Positions 25,673 to 34,668 are shown, counted from the stretch's first letter. The stretch: 64,000 bases of DNA from Citrobacter amalonaticus (GCF_001559075.2 NZ_CP014015.2:744001-808000), one strand, 5' to 3'. Made by a program: numbers and translations. Notes: generated from the letters alone by a model not told the origin.

Positions 25673-27751
25673 ATGTCGTATACACCGATGAGCGATCTCG
25701 GGCAGCAAGGATTGTTCGACATCACTCGCACATTGTTACAGCAGCCCGACCTGCAATCGCTAAGCGAGGCGCTTTCGCAACTGGTAAAGCGCTCGGCGCT
25801 TGCCGACAGCGCGGCGATTGTGTTGTGGCAAGCGCAGACACAGCGGGCGTCCTGGTACGCCACGCGCGATGACGGCAAACCCGTCATCTACGAAGATGAA
25901 ACCGTGCTGGCCCACGGCCCGGTCCGCCGTATCCTCTCTCGCCCCGATGCCCTGCACTGCAATTATCACGAATTTTCAGAAACCTGGCCGCAACTGGCCG
26001 CTGGCGGACTTTACGCGCCATTCGGCCACTACTGCCTGCTGCCGCTGGCGGCGGACGGGCGCATTTTTGGCGGCTGCGAATTTATCCGCAACGACGATCG
26101 TCCCTGGAGCGAAAAAGAGTACGAGCGTCTGCAAACCTTCACCCAGATTGTCGGCGTGGTGGCGGAGCAAATTCAGTGCCGGGTCACGAACAACGTCGAT
26201 TACGATCTCTTGTGCCGCGAACGCGACAACTTTCGTATTCTGGTCGCCATCACTAACGCCGTTCTCTCCCGGCTCGACATGGATGAGCTGGTGAGCGAAG
26301 TCGCCAAAGAGATCCATCACTATTTCAATATCGACGACATCAGCATTGTCCTGCGCAGCCACCGTAAAAATAAGCTCAGCATTTACTCCACTCACTACCT
26401 CGATGAAAATCATCCCGCACACGAACAAAGCGAAGTCGATGAAGCTGGCACCCTGACGGAACGGGTGTTTAAAAGCAAAGAGATGCTGCTGATTAACCTG
26501 AACGAACGGGACGCGCTGGCCCCCTATGAACGCATGCTGTTCGATACATGGGGCAACCAGATTCAGACGCTGTGCCTGCTGCCGCTGATGTCGGGCAACA
26601 CCATGCTCGGCGTGCTCAAGCTGGCGCAGTGTGAAGAAAAAGTGTTTACCACCGCCAACCTGAACCTGCTGCGCCAGATTGCCGGGCGCGTCGCCATCGC
26701 CGTCGATAACGCCCTCGCCTATCAGGAAATCCATCGGCTGAAAGAGCGGCTGGTGGATGAAAACCTGGCGCTCACCGAACAGCTCAATAATGTCGACAGC
26801 GAGTTTGGTGAAATCATCGGGCGCAGCGATGCGATGTACAGCGTGCTCAAGCAGGTCGAGATGGTGGCTCAGAGCGACAGCACCGTGCTGATCCTCGGTG
26901 AAACCGGCACCGGGAAAGAGCTGATTGCCCGCGCAATTCACAATCTGAGTGGGCGTAATGCACGCCGGATGGTGAAGATGAACTGCGCCGCGATGCCCGC
27001 GGGCCTGCTGGAAAGTGACCTGTTCGGCCACGAACGCGGTGCCTTCACCGGTGCCAGTGCGCAGCGCATTGGCCGCTTTGAGCTGGCGGATAAAAGTTCT
27101 TTGTTCCTGGATGAAGTGGGCGATATGCCGCTGGAATTACAGCCTAAGCTCCTGCGCGTCTTGCAGGAACAGGAATTTGAGCGTCTGGGCAGCAATAAAC
27201 TGATCCAGACCGACGTGCGTCTGATCGCCGCCACCAACCGTGACCTGAAAAAAATGGTCGAGGATCGCGAGTTTCGTAGCGATCTCTACTACCGTCTCAA
27301 CGTTTTTCCGATCCAGCTTCCGCCGCTGCGCGAACGCCCGGAAGATATCCCCCTGCTGGTGAAAGCGTTCACCTTTAAAATCGCTCGCCGCCTGGGGCGT
27401 AACATCGACAGTATCCCGGCGGAAACCCTGCGCATCCTCAGCAATATGGAGTGGCCGGGTAACGTGCGCGAACTGGAGAACGTGGTTGAACGTGCCGTTC
27501 TGCTGACGCGAGGAAGCGTACTGCAACTCTCGCTGCCGGATATCGGCATGCTCTCGCCAGGCGAACCGCCCGTTGCGACCGAAGTCGCCCAGGAAGGGGA
27601 AGACGAGTATCAGCTCATCATGCGGGTGCTGAAGGAAACCAACGGCGTGGTCGCAGGGCCGAAAGGGGCGGCACAGCGCCTCGGACTCAAGCGTACAACG
27701 CTGTTGTCACGCATGAAGCGTTTAGGGATTGATAAGGATGCATTAGTGTAA
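25673..27751 (+). CDS. fhlA: Formate-responsive sigma54 activator FhlA
   Basis: 692 aa, the E. coli length. Two GAF-like domains (about 20-170 and 195-345) sense formate; the AAA+ domain has Walker A GETGTGKE (409-416) and GAFTGA (456-461); a C-terminal helix-turn-helix follows. It activates hyc, hyp, hydN-hypF and fdhF. The start at 25673 (MSYTPMSDL) has GGAAAAG upstream; an in-frame ATG at 25628 would add 15 residues not seen in the family. Confidence 0.96.
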   Translation: MSYTPMSDLGQQGLFDITRTLLQQPDLQSLSEALSQLVKRSALADSAAIVLWQAQTQRASWYATRDDGKPVIYEDETVLAHGPVRRILSRPDALHCNYHEFSETWPQLAAGGLYAPFGHYCLLPLAADGRIFGGCEFIRNDDRPWSEKEYERLQTFTQIVGVVAEQIQCRVTNNVDYDLLCRERDNFRILVAITNAVLSRLDMDELVSEVAKEIHHYFNIDDISIVLRSHRKNKLSIYSTHYLDENHPAHEQSEVDEAGTLTERVFKSKEMLLINLNERDALAPYERMLFDTWGNQIQTLCLLPLMSGNTMLGVLKLAQCEEKVFTTANLNLLRQIAGRVAIAVDNALAYQEIHRLKERLVDENLALTEQLNNVDSEFGEIIGRSDAMYSVLKQVEMVAQSDSTVLILGETGTGKELIARAIHNLSGRNARRMVKMNCAAMPAGLLESDLFGHERGAFTGASAQRIGRFELADKSSLFLDEVGDMPLELQPKLLRVLQEQEFERLGSNKLIQTDVRLIAATNRDLKKMVEDREFRSDLYYRLNVFPIQLPPLRERPEDIPLLVKAFTFKIARRLGRNIDSIPAETLRILSNMEWPGNVRELENVVERAVLLTRGSVLQLSLPDIGMLSPGEPPVATEVAQEGEDEYQLIMRVLKETNGVVAGPKGAAQRLGLKRTTLLSRMKRLGIDKDALV

Positions 27752-27796
27752 GCCGTTCCGGCTATACTCTGTGGAACATAAACAAAAGGAGGCAAC

Positions 27797-28225
27797 ATGG
27801 CGGTATCAGCACGCAATCAATTGACCGGTACGGTTAGCGCAGTCGCGACAGGCGCAGTCAACGACGAAGTAGAGCTGACGCTGGCAGGCGGTGCAAAACT
27901 GGTCGCTATCGTCACCCACAGCAGCCAGCAGGCGCTGGGTCTGGTGAAAGGCAAAGACGCCATCGCGCTGATCAAAGCGCCGTGGGTCACCCTGGCAACA
28001 GAAGATTGTGGTCTGAAATTTTCAGCCCGCAACCAGTTCGCCGGTCGCGTTTCTCAGGTCACCGAAGGTGCAGTCAATGCCACTGTCCACATCAAAACCG
28101 ATGCCGGATTTGAGATTGTGGCAGTCGTCACCAATGAGAGTCAGCAAGAGATGAAACTGAGCCAGGGCAGCCGCGTTATCGCGCTGATTAAAGCCTCAGC
28201 AATTCTGATTGCCACCAAAGCGTAA
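27797..28225 (+). CDS. Tandem Mop-domain molybdate-binding protein (molbindin)
   Basis: 142 aa made of two clear repeats of about 68 residues. Each begins SARNQ(L/F)xGxV and ends in an ALIKAxxxxxAT segment, the Mop/TOBE pattern of molbindins that bind molybdate or tungstate oxyanions. No helix-turn-helix and no signal peptide, so it is probably a cytoplasmic molybdenum store. A strong AAAGGAGG site precedes the start. It lies 45 bp after fhlA in the same direction; formate dehydrogenase H needs molybdenum, so storage next to the formate regulon is plausible but inferred. This gene is not at this place in E. coli K-12. Confidence 0.82.
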   Translation: MAVSARNQLTGTVSAVATGAVNDEVELTLAGGAKLVAIVTHSSQQALGLVKGKDAIALIKAPWVTLATEDCGLKFSARNQFAGRVSQVTEGAVNATVHIKTDAGFEIVAVVTNESQQEMKLSQGSRVIALIKASAILIATKA

Positions 28226-28269
28226 CTCAGGCGCTCGATGACGTAATATTCATCGGGCTTACTAACGCC

Positions 28270-28614
28270 TTACTTCTTGCGCTGATATTTTTCCGGCAGT
28301 TCCGGTACGGGACGTTTATCGTCGATAAGATGACGAACGGTCAGGATTGGATGACGCCAGAGCATTCTCGGCCCCGCCCAGCGCATGATCTGCTTCATCT
28401 CTTCACGCTTCGCTGGCTGATAGCAGTGCACGGGACACTGTTTACAGGCCGGTTTCTCCTCGCCAAAGACGCACTTATCCAGACGTTTTTGCGCATAGGC
28501 AAACAGCGCTTCGTAGTGTTCCGGCTCATCTGATGCCTGCGGACACAGGCTCTCGTACAGCGCGATCATCTTTTTAATCGTCAGTTTTTCGCGAGCAATG
28601 CGCTTGCCGGACAT
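28270..28614 (-). CDS. ygbA: YgbA, nitrosative-stress-associated cysteine protein
   Basis: 114 aa, nearly identical to E. coli YgbA. It has a cysteine cluster around CVFGEEKPACKQCPVHC that could bind iron-sulfur or zinc; the biochemical role is not settled. E. coli ygbA is repressed by the NO sensor NsrR. The start at 28614 has GGAGG seven bases upstream; the frame could open at 28638 but without such a site. Convergent with the Mop-domain gene. Confidence 0.9.
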   Translation of the reverse strand: MSGKRIAREKLTIKKMIALYESLCPQASDEPEHYEALFAYAQKRLDKCVFGEEKPACKQCPVHCYQPAKREEMKQIMRWAGPRMLWRHPILTVRHLIDDKRPVPELPEKYQRKK

Positions 28615-28629
28615 GGTGCCTCCAGGAAT

Positions 28630-28652
28630 AAGTTGCATAAATAATACACATT
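28630..28652 (-). promoter_or_regulatory. Candidate NsrR site upstream of ygbA
   Basis: AAGTTGCATAA-A-TAATACACATT has the 11-1-11 form of the NsrR consensus; I count 8 of 11 matches in each half. It lies about 16 bp upstream of the ygbA start, a good place for repression. Confidence 0.55.
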
Positions 28653-28687
28653 ATTCGTAATGGCAACCATACCCAACTATAGGTGTA

Positions 28688-30382
28688 CTATATCGCCCGA
28701 CGTTTATAAGGCCGATACTGTGGTAACCAGAAATGCTCTGCAATGCGCTGATAAAGCGTTTCATCATTCATCACATTCGCAACGCCAGACTGCTGTGCGG
28801 CTTTCGCTACCGCAAAAGCCATTTGACGGGTCACATCACATATCGTGCTGATTTCAGGCAGTAAACCTCCGGTCCCCTCGCAAACCAGAGGTGACGTCTC
28901 TGCAAGCGCACGGCTCGCTGCCATCAACATAGCTTCCGTGATCCTTGTGGCGCCACAGGCAATTGACCCCAGTCCAATCGCAGGGAAAATATAGACGTTG
29001 TTACACTGCGAGACAGGAACAGAGTGTCCTTCATACTCAACAGGCTCACAAGGACTGCCAGTAGCAATGATCGCCTGTCCTTCAGTCCAGTAAACGATAT
29101 CTTCTGGACTGGCTTCCATTCTGGAAGTGGGGTTAGACAGAGGCATGATGACCGGGCGATCGCAATAATGATACATCGTGCGCACGACCTCTTCGGTAAA
29201 CAACCTTGCCTGTCCAGAAACCCCCAGCAGAATGGTCGGTTTTGCATTACGAATCACCTCTAATAAAGAAGGTGTTGCCCCTATGTATTTCCAGTCTGTC
29301 AGCTTTTGCGTAGACTGCGCCAGTGGTCGTTGAAAATCAGCCAGAGAAGTACTGGTCGTCAATATCAGACCATCGCGATCTACCATAAAAATGCTTTTAC
29401 TGGCCTCATCGACGCTCATCCCAGCCGCAACCCGGCAGGCAATAATATGGCGGGCAATACCACAACCTGCCGCACCGGCGCCGACAATGACGACCACCTG
29501 TTGTGTAAAGTCTCGATGACTTCCACGGCACGCAGCCAGAATGGTCGCTAATGCAACCGATGCCGTCCCCTGAATATCATCATTAAAACAGCACAGAGCA
29601 TCACGATATCGATACAACAAAGGAACCGCCGTATGCTGGGCAAAGTCCTCAAACTGCAGCAACACATTGGGCCAACGGCGCTTTACCGCCGCGATAAACA
29701 TGTCGACAAAGGCAAAATATTCCTCACCAGTAATGCGCGGATGTCGCCAGCCAATATAGCGGGGATCGCCCAACAATTTCGAATTGTTGGTTCCAACATC
29801 CAGCATAATCGGCAGCGTTTGCGCCGGATTCACACCACCGCAAACGGTATAGAGTGACAGTTTACCAATGGGGATTCCCATTCCCCCGGCGCCCTGATCG
29901 CCCAGCCCTAAAATACGTTCTCCATCTGTCACCACAATAACATTGACGTCATTTCGCGAAATATCATGAAGAATGTCGTCAATACGCTCGCGATCTGGCC
30001 ATGAAATAAACACACCTCTGGCCCGGCGATAAATACCTGAAAATTTCTCGCAGGCGGCGCCAACCTCTGGGGTATAGACAATTGGCAGCATTTCCGAAAG
30101 ATGCGTTTTCAGAAGATAGTAAAACAGCGTCTCATTGGTATCCTGGATGTTTCTCAGATAGATATGTCGCGCACTATCTGACTCTGCATCCTGATATTGC
30201 TGGTATGCGCGTTCAGCTTGTTCATGAATATCTTCAATGGCACTGGGTAGTAATCCATTGAGATTGAAATCATTTCGTTCTTGCCTGGTAAAACTACTTC
30301 CTTTATTCAGTAGAGGAGATTCCAGTAACAACTTGCCCGTAAACGGGACATACAACACAGCGTCTCTCACGTTACTATCCAT
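28688..30382 (-). CDS. NAD-type malic enzyme (MaeA-like paralogue)
   Basis: 564 aa, the size of E. coli MaeA (565). Conserved malic enzyme segments: LPIVYTPEVG, the GDQGAGGMGIPIGKL malate/nucleotide region, FEDF and FNDDIQGTA with the metal-binding acidic residues, and the NAD fold VGAGAAGCGIA. It would oxidatively decarboxylate malate to pyruvate. Sixteen bases after the dcuC-like gene, hence the same operon. Base composition is clearly more AT-rich than hyc/hyp or mutS. Probably a second, inducible malic enzyme beside the housekeeping one, dedicated to whatever the island degrades. Confidence 0.85.
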   Translation of the reverse strand: MDSNVRDAVLYVPFTGKLLLESPLLNKGSSFTRQERNDFNLNGLLPSAIEDIHEQAERAYQQYQDAESDSARHIYLRNIQDTNETLFYYLLKTHLSEMLPIVYTPEVGAACEKFSGIYRRARGVFISWPDRERIDDILHDISRNDVNVIVVTDGERILGLGDQGAGGMGIPIGKLSLYTVCGGVNPAQTLPIMLDVGTNNSKLLGDPRYIGWRHPRITGEEYFAFVDMFIAAVKRRWPNVLLQFEDFAQHTAVPLLYRYRDALCCFNDDIQGTASVALATILAACRGSHRDFTQQVVVIVGAGAAGCGIARHIIACRVAAGMSVDEASKSIFMVDRDGLILTTSTSLADFQRPLAQSTQKLTDWKYIGATPSLLEVIRNAKPTILLGVSGQARLFTEEVVRTMYHYCDRPVIMPLSNPTSRMEASPEDIVYWTEGQAIIATGSPCEPVEYEGHSVPVSQCNNVYIFPAIGLGSIACGATRITEAMLMAASRALAETSPLVCEGTGGLLPEISTICDVTRQMAFAVAKAAQQSGVANVMNDETLYQRIAEHFWLPQYRPYKRRAI

Positions 30383-30398
30383 TGTTATGAACGAGAAT

Positions 30399-31766
30399 TC
30401 AGATCAAGATAAAGCAGGCAACAAACATTGCGGCGATACCCGCCAAAGCTGGCAGCAATGTTCTTCTGACGATCATAAAAGGTGAACATTCGCCTGCTTT
30501 ACTAACAGCAATAATAATGCCCGCAACCGGCGAAATAGATCGCCCCATTCCTGCCATGAGTTGCATTGGCAGGATCATATTGACCGCACTCTCACCAAAC
30601 TTTGCCGCGATAGACGGAGCCAGACCAGAAAAGGAGAAAAATGCGGCAACCCCGGATCCCGTCAATACGGCAGTAATGCCCACTAATATCGTCATCACCA
30701 GCGTCATACTGGTGAACCCTAATCCAGCGTTTTGCACCGATTGTAAGAGATAATCCACGGCACCAATTTTCTGCAATCCCTGGGCATAAATATCCGCGCA
30801 GACCAGCAGAGAGACAATGCTGGTAAACATGCTGCCCATACCTTTAAAGAACACCTGCAAACCTTTACAGCAGGCCTTGAAATCACGAGTGGTAATCAGT
30901 TCAAAGATAAATGCAATAACAGCGCCCAGTATCATTGCAGTAACGACATCAATCTTGATCGATGTGATCACCAGTGGGCTGAATACCAGAACAAGTACCA
31001 CGGGTATAACAGGGAGTAACGCGTAAAGCGCCGGGACTTTACGCCCTTCCTCTTCTGCTTCAACGACCTCTTGAAGTCCAGCAACAAAACCGTCTTTTTT
31101 ATCGAAATATTTGGCGGTGAAGAAAATCACGACAGCCACCGTCAACATAACCACCACTGCCACCGGCATCTGGTAATGCGCAAAATAAATCGCGCTCTCC
31201 ATCCCGGCATGTTTTGCCGCCAGATTAGCCGTACCGACAGCGGGCCCAAGATCCATAAACGCGCACAAACCGATCATGGCCGCAGCAGACGCTTTGCTCA
31301 CCCCCAGACGCACCAGTACAGGGAAAAAAGTGACCAGTAACAGCATCGCTAACCCAGCGGCACTGGAGATCGCCACATGCAACAACTGTGCGCAAATATA
31401 GCCTAACGCAAGAATAAGATAAGGTGCCTTGAGCACTTGTAATGGACGAATACACATATTTACCATCGCATTTGAGGCTTTAATGTGATCCATATAACTG
31501 GCAAATCCACCCGCAGCCATGATAATTAAACCGATACCGGCTATCTGTGTGGTCAATGATTCTTTTGCAAAGCTGAAGATATCCAGCCAGGTAGAGCCTG
31601 TTGATTTCGCTTTTTCGTAAAGAATGCTATTTTCTGGATAAAACATAACTGTAATGGTCAGTAATGCCAATCCCGCAAGTAATAAGGCTGTCTGCGGCTG
31701 ATAATTTTTAACAATTAACCACGCGGCAAACACTGTTATCACTATTGCTATAATAAATGCAGACAT
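30399..31766 (-). CDS. DcuC-family anaerobic C4-dicarboxylate transporter
   Basis: 455 aa inner-membrane carrier with about 12 hydrophobic segments. It aligns in layout to DcuC: the GGFASYMDHI region, SSAAGLAMLLLVTFFPVLVRLGVS, and C-terminal GSGVAAFFSFSGLAPSIAAKFG. DcuC proteins exchange or export fumarate, malate and succinate. The start at 31766 has AGGA nine bases upstream; a TTG further up is less likely. First gene of the dcuC-like/malic enzyme pair, divergent from the RpiR-type regulator. Substrate in this strain is not known; it could also carry a larger carboxylate. Confidence 0.82.
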   Translation of the reverse strand: MSAFIIAIVITVFAAWLIVKNYQPQTALLLAGLALLTITVMFYPENSILYEKAKSTGSTWLDIFSFAKESLTTQIAGIGLIIMAAGGFASYMDHIKASNAMVNMCIRPLQVLKAPYLILALGYICAQLLHVAISSAAGLAMLLLVTFFPVLVRLGVSKASAAAMIGLCAFMDLGPAVGTANLAAKHAGMESAIYFAHYQMPVAVVVMLTVAVVIFFTAKYFDKKDGFVAGLQEVVEAEEEGRKVPALYALLPVIPVVLVLVFSPLVITSIKIDVVTAMILGAVIAFIFELITTRDFKACCKGLQVFFKGMGSMFTSIVSLLVCADIYAQGLQKIGAVDYLLQSVQNAGLGFTSMTLVMTILVGITAVLTGSGVAAFFSFSGLAPSIAAKFGESAVNMILPMQLMAGMGRSISPVAGIIIAVSKAGECSPFMIVRRTLLPALAGIAAMFVACFILI

Positions 31767-31852
31767 AATAACAATTCCTATGCACAAAAATTTCTGGGTT
31801 AAGCGCTTTAATATTGAGTTCTAAGTGTAATCACCACCCTAGGCATAAAATA

Positions 31853-31871
31853 TGGGAAAGGTGTTTTCCCA
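31853..31871. promoter_or_regulatory. Candidate operator dyad TGGGAAA-N5-TTTCCCA
   Basis: Perfect 7-bp inverted repeat in the divergent spacer between the DcuC-like gene and the RpiR-type regulator. The same half-site (TTCCCAT) recurs four times near the lyase and porin starts, which suggests one regulator for the whole block. Confidence 0.55.
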
Positions 31872-31879
31872 ATGTTTTT

Positions 31880-31895
31880 TGTGAGAAAGATCGCA
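31880..31895. promoter_or_regulatory. CRP-type site in the accessory block
   Basis: TGTGA-GAAAGA-TCGCA matches the CRP dyad at nine of ten core positions. It sits between the divergent DcuC-like and RpiR-type genes, fitting catabolite control. Confidence 0.6.
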
Positions 31896-31965
31896 CCTTA
31901 TCTGCATTTGAGTGATTCAATGACGAAATTATGGAAAGCAGGTTATATTAATGTACATAGCACAA

Positions 31966-31994
31966 TTGACGCAAAAAGCGTATTATCCTATAAC
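31966..31994 (+). promoter_or_regulatory. Sigma70 promoter of the RpiR-type regulator
   Basis: TTGACG (31966-31971), 17-bp spacer, TATAAC (31989-31994). Transcription would start near 32001, only about 8 nt before the first possible ATG and about 26 nt before the second. Confidence 0.65.
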
Positions 31995-32008
31995 AATCGT
32001 GTTTAAAA

Positions 32009-32908
32009 ATGGACCTGGTAGCCCGTATGTACAGAAAGAAAACACTTAGTCTTGATGAATATCATTCATTAACGAAAGATATCGGTGAACTAACGGAATC
32101 TGAATATCGACTTAACGAGTATATTAACAAGCATTTTAATGAGCTTCCTTATCATGGCATTGTTGATCTTTCACAAAATGCTTCGGTTAGCAAGGCAACT
32201 ATTGGACGATTCCTGAATAAAGTTGGATTTACTGGCTATGCGGATTTCAAAAGAGCACTGGACACAACGCTCTCTGAGAATAAAATCTCCGCACCTTATG
32301 AAAAAAATAGCCGCCAACGTAATAAGGGCACAATTACTACAGAACACATTGTTGATGCATTCACACAAAAAGTGTCATCACTCTTTGCTGGATTCAAAAA
32401 AAACATAAACATTAACAACCTGAACGATTTCATACAGCTGGTGTTGAACGATCAGCGACACATTTATGTCGTTGGACCATCATCATCTCATGCAATGGCA
32501 ATACACTTTTGTACATTGCTGAAGTATTTTCGCAGCAATATTTCCCTCTTGCCGACTGACATCAGCGAACTCCCTAAGTGTCTGATAGATATTAAAGAAG
32601 ATGATGTACTAATTGTATTTTCCTACTATCGTTTTAACCGCGTCGCACTCAACATCGCAAAATGGTTCAAAAAGAAAAATGCGACCGTTGTATTAGTCAC
32701 TAATTCTGAAGCTAATCCTTACGGAAAATTCTGTGAGCTACAGTTCGTTCTTCCAAGCGATGCTCAGTCCGTCTTTCAAAGCAGAATTATTGGCTTCTTT
32801 TTTATCGAACTTATTCTGCACCTTGCTTATGAAAAAGGTGACAGTGAAGGTAATTTTGCACAACTTGAAGAACTATTTCTTTTCTTTGAAACATTTTCCG
32901 CCTCCTGA
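32009..32908 (+). CDS. RpiR/MurR-family transcriptional regulator
   Basis: 299 aa. The N-terminal helix-turn-helix (HTH_6; about 30-90, including VSKATIGRFLNKVGFTGYADFK) is followed by a SIS phosphosugar-binding domain (about 140-270, with the VVGPSSSHAMA loop). RpiR-type regulators respond to phosphorylated sugars or related acids. It lies between the two divergent operons of the accessory block and is the obvious local regulator. An alternative start at 32027 (MYRKKT) leaves a more normal leader after the predicted promoter and has a weak GGTAG site. Codon use is AT-rich. Confidence 0.8.
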   Translation: MDLVARMYRKKTLSLDEYHSLTKDIGELTESEYRLNEYINKHFNELPYHGIVDLSQNASVSKATIGRFLNKVGFTGYADFKRALDTTLSENKISAPYEKNSRQRNKGTITTEHIVDAFTQKVSSLFAGFKKNININNLNDFIQLVLNDQRHIYVVGPSSSHAMAIHFCTLLKYFRSNISLLPTDISELPKCLIDIKEDDVLIVFSYYRFNRVALNIAKWFKKKNATVVLVTNSEANPYGKFCELQFVLPSDAQSVFQSRIIGFFFIELILHLAYEKGDSEGNFAQLEELFLFFETFSAS

Positions 32909-32930
32909 TATCCAGGTAGAAATCAGGAGG
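32901..32930. terminator. Inverted repeat at the end of the RpiR-type gene
   Basis: CCTCCTGAT (32901-32909) / ATCAGGAGG (32922-32930), perfect 9-bp arms with a 12-nt loop spanning the stop codon. It lies between convergent genes. No T-run follows, so termination is only a possibility. Confidence 0.4.
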
Positions 32931-32958
32931 ATCTCAGGTGAAACCCTCACAGGACAAT

Positions 32959-34329
32959 TCAGGCGATGCCTGTCGTCTTAATACTTTCAAATCTGCTGAT
33001 AGTTTCGGCAATCAGTTCATCATTACAGCCAATATAAGAAAGAGGTTCACAAGCTTCTAAAATCTCATCCTGTGATAATGATGCCAGAATATCCGGACTG
33101 GATTGCGCTATCGCCATAAAACCGCTCTCTTCATCTGATTGTTTTAAAAGTGATTTCACCAGGTTATAGGCTTGTTCCCGACCAATTTTTGTGGCGAGCC
33201 TCATCGTCAGTGATTCAGACATAATAAAATACTTCGAGCAATCAAAGTTTTCGCGCATTTTCTCTTCATAAACAATAAGATGTGAAAGAAGCTTCTCTGC
33301 ACGTTTCAGACTGGTCGATAACGCATTTGATGCTTCAGGTACTATCGTCCAGTTCAGAACTCTCATTGAGGCTGCACGAACATCTTGCTGATCCAACATC
33401 GCTGGTGCCCCTGAAGCATACATCCACCCCATTTTTGCCAACGTTTGAATCATATTACTGGCCCTGGGGTTTGCCTTATGTGGCATGGTGCTGGACCCCC
33501 CACCACCTTCGCCTTCCTGTACTTCGGCAATGGGCGTACGCCCCATGGTTTCCACATCATTTGCCAGACGACACATCGTGCCGTGTATCAGTGCGAAGCA
33601 CTGGACTACCTCGACAATGGCATCCTGACTGGCATTATTTATGCCACAAGGAACATTCAATCCCAACGCCTGCATGAGTCGTGCACGTGTTTCCATCCCC
33701 TGAGCGCCAACAGAGGCAAGGTTCCCCACAGCCCCACCAAACAGACCAGTAATCGCACGGGGATAGAGCTGTTGCAGACGAAGTAGATGTCGGTTCACCT
33801 CTGCCAGATACCCTGAAACATGTAACCCCCAGGTCGTGGCAGACGCATCTACCGAATTCGTTCGCGCGACCATGACGGTACGAGAGTACTTCAGGGTCAT
33901 CGATTTCATCTCCTCCCCCACATCAATCAACTGCTGGTATATCAACTGCAATGTCTGCTGTAACCGCATCGCCAGACCGGAATCCAGGAGATCCTGGGTA
34001 GTACATCCCCAATGAAGATATTGACTCACCAGTGGCGTACCGGAAGCAGAGATTTGATCGATCAGCGGTTTAATTGCCATACCGACCAACTGTGTCCCCT
34101 GCGCTAAAGCAGGCCAGTCCAGCGTTACGTTATGGCAGGCCTGCTCAATTTCAATGGCCGCTTGCTCAGGAATGATCCCCAGTTCACTTTGTACACGCGC
34201 CACCGTCGTTTCGAAACGCAGCCAGCAGTGAATCAGATTCTTGTCCGACCATATTTCCCGCATCCGATCGTCTGTAAACAGTGAAGAATAGAGATCGGAA
34301 TCAAATACTGTAGTTTGCTTACCGTACAT
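32959..34329 (-). CDS. Fumarase/adenylosuccinate lyase superfamily enzyme, substrate unknown
   Basis: 456 aa. The superfamily signature GSSTMPHKANPRAS holds the catalytic serine loop; an upstream SVDASATTWG region and HWGCTTQDLLDSG (catalytic histidine region) are also conserved. Overall it looks most like 3-carboxymuconate cycloisomerase (PcaB) and adenylosuccinate lyase-type enzymes. Members usually split C-N or C-O bonds and release fumarate. The neighbours (C4-dicarboxylate carrier, malic enzyme) favour a fumarate-releasing lyase over a cycloisomerase, but no other beta-ketoadipate genes are present to decide. The start at 34329 has GAGGGG upstream; the frame is open to 34428. Confidence 0.78.
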   Translation of the reverse strand: MYGKQTTVFDSDLYSSLFTDDRMREIWSDKNLIHCWLRFETTVARVQSELGIIPEQAAIEIEQACHNVTLDWPALAQGTQLVGMAIKPLIDQISASGTPLVSQYLHWGCTTQDLLDSGLAMRLQQTLQLIYQQLIDVGEEMKSMTLKYSRTVMVARTNSVDASATTWGLHVSGYLAEVNRHLLRLQQLYPRAITGLFGGAVGNLASVGAQGMETRARLMQALGLNVPCGINNASQDAIVEVVQCFALIHGTMCRLANDVETMGRTPIAEVQEGEGGGGSSTMPHKANPRASNMIQTLAKMGWMYASGAPAMLDQQDVRAASMRVLNWTIVPEASNALSTSLKRAEKLLSHLIVYEEKMRENFDCSKYFIMSESLTMRLATKIGREQAYNLVKSLLKQSDEESGFMAIAQSSPDILASLSQDEILEACEPLSYIGCNDELIAETISRFESIKTTGIA

Positions 34330-34421
34330 ACGGCCCCTCTCCGGTAATGAAAGCATCGTAATAATAGTGCGATTAATGAAGTTTGCGGGATCTGCGTCCT
34401 GATTTATAGGGGAAAAAGAAA

Positions 34422-34668
34422 TTCCCATCGAAAAATAGAGTATGAGAATGTGATATTCCCATCATCATGTCTTTGGTAAATGAAAAGTGCGATATGTTTC
34501 ACAGTATTTTTTAAAAAATCTACAAAAGGAAAATCAAACTATCAAAAACAACAACCACAAATATAATAACCATTAATAAGAAAATGGACTCTCGTATATT
34601 TATGCGTGAACTGTCACAGTTTATCGCGAGAAAAAACAATTCCCATATCGAACATAATTCTTTCCCAT
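34422..34668. promoter_or_regulatory. Four TTCCCAT motifs in the lyase-porin spacer
   Basis: TTCCCAT occurs at 34422-34428, 34456-34462, 34640-34646 and 34662-34668, in an AT-rich spacer of about 400 bp between the divergent lyase and porin genes. Two copies lie near each gene start, 34 and 22 bp apart. The same heptamer forms the dyad at 31853-31871. No other gene is seen in this spacer. Confidence 0.5.

Noticed and set aside
31908..31920. TTGA-N5-TCAA, considered as an FNR site before the RpiR-type gene
   Set aside because: FNR needs TTGAT-N4-ATCAA, which is six bases between TTGA and TCAA; here there are five.
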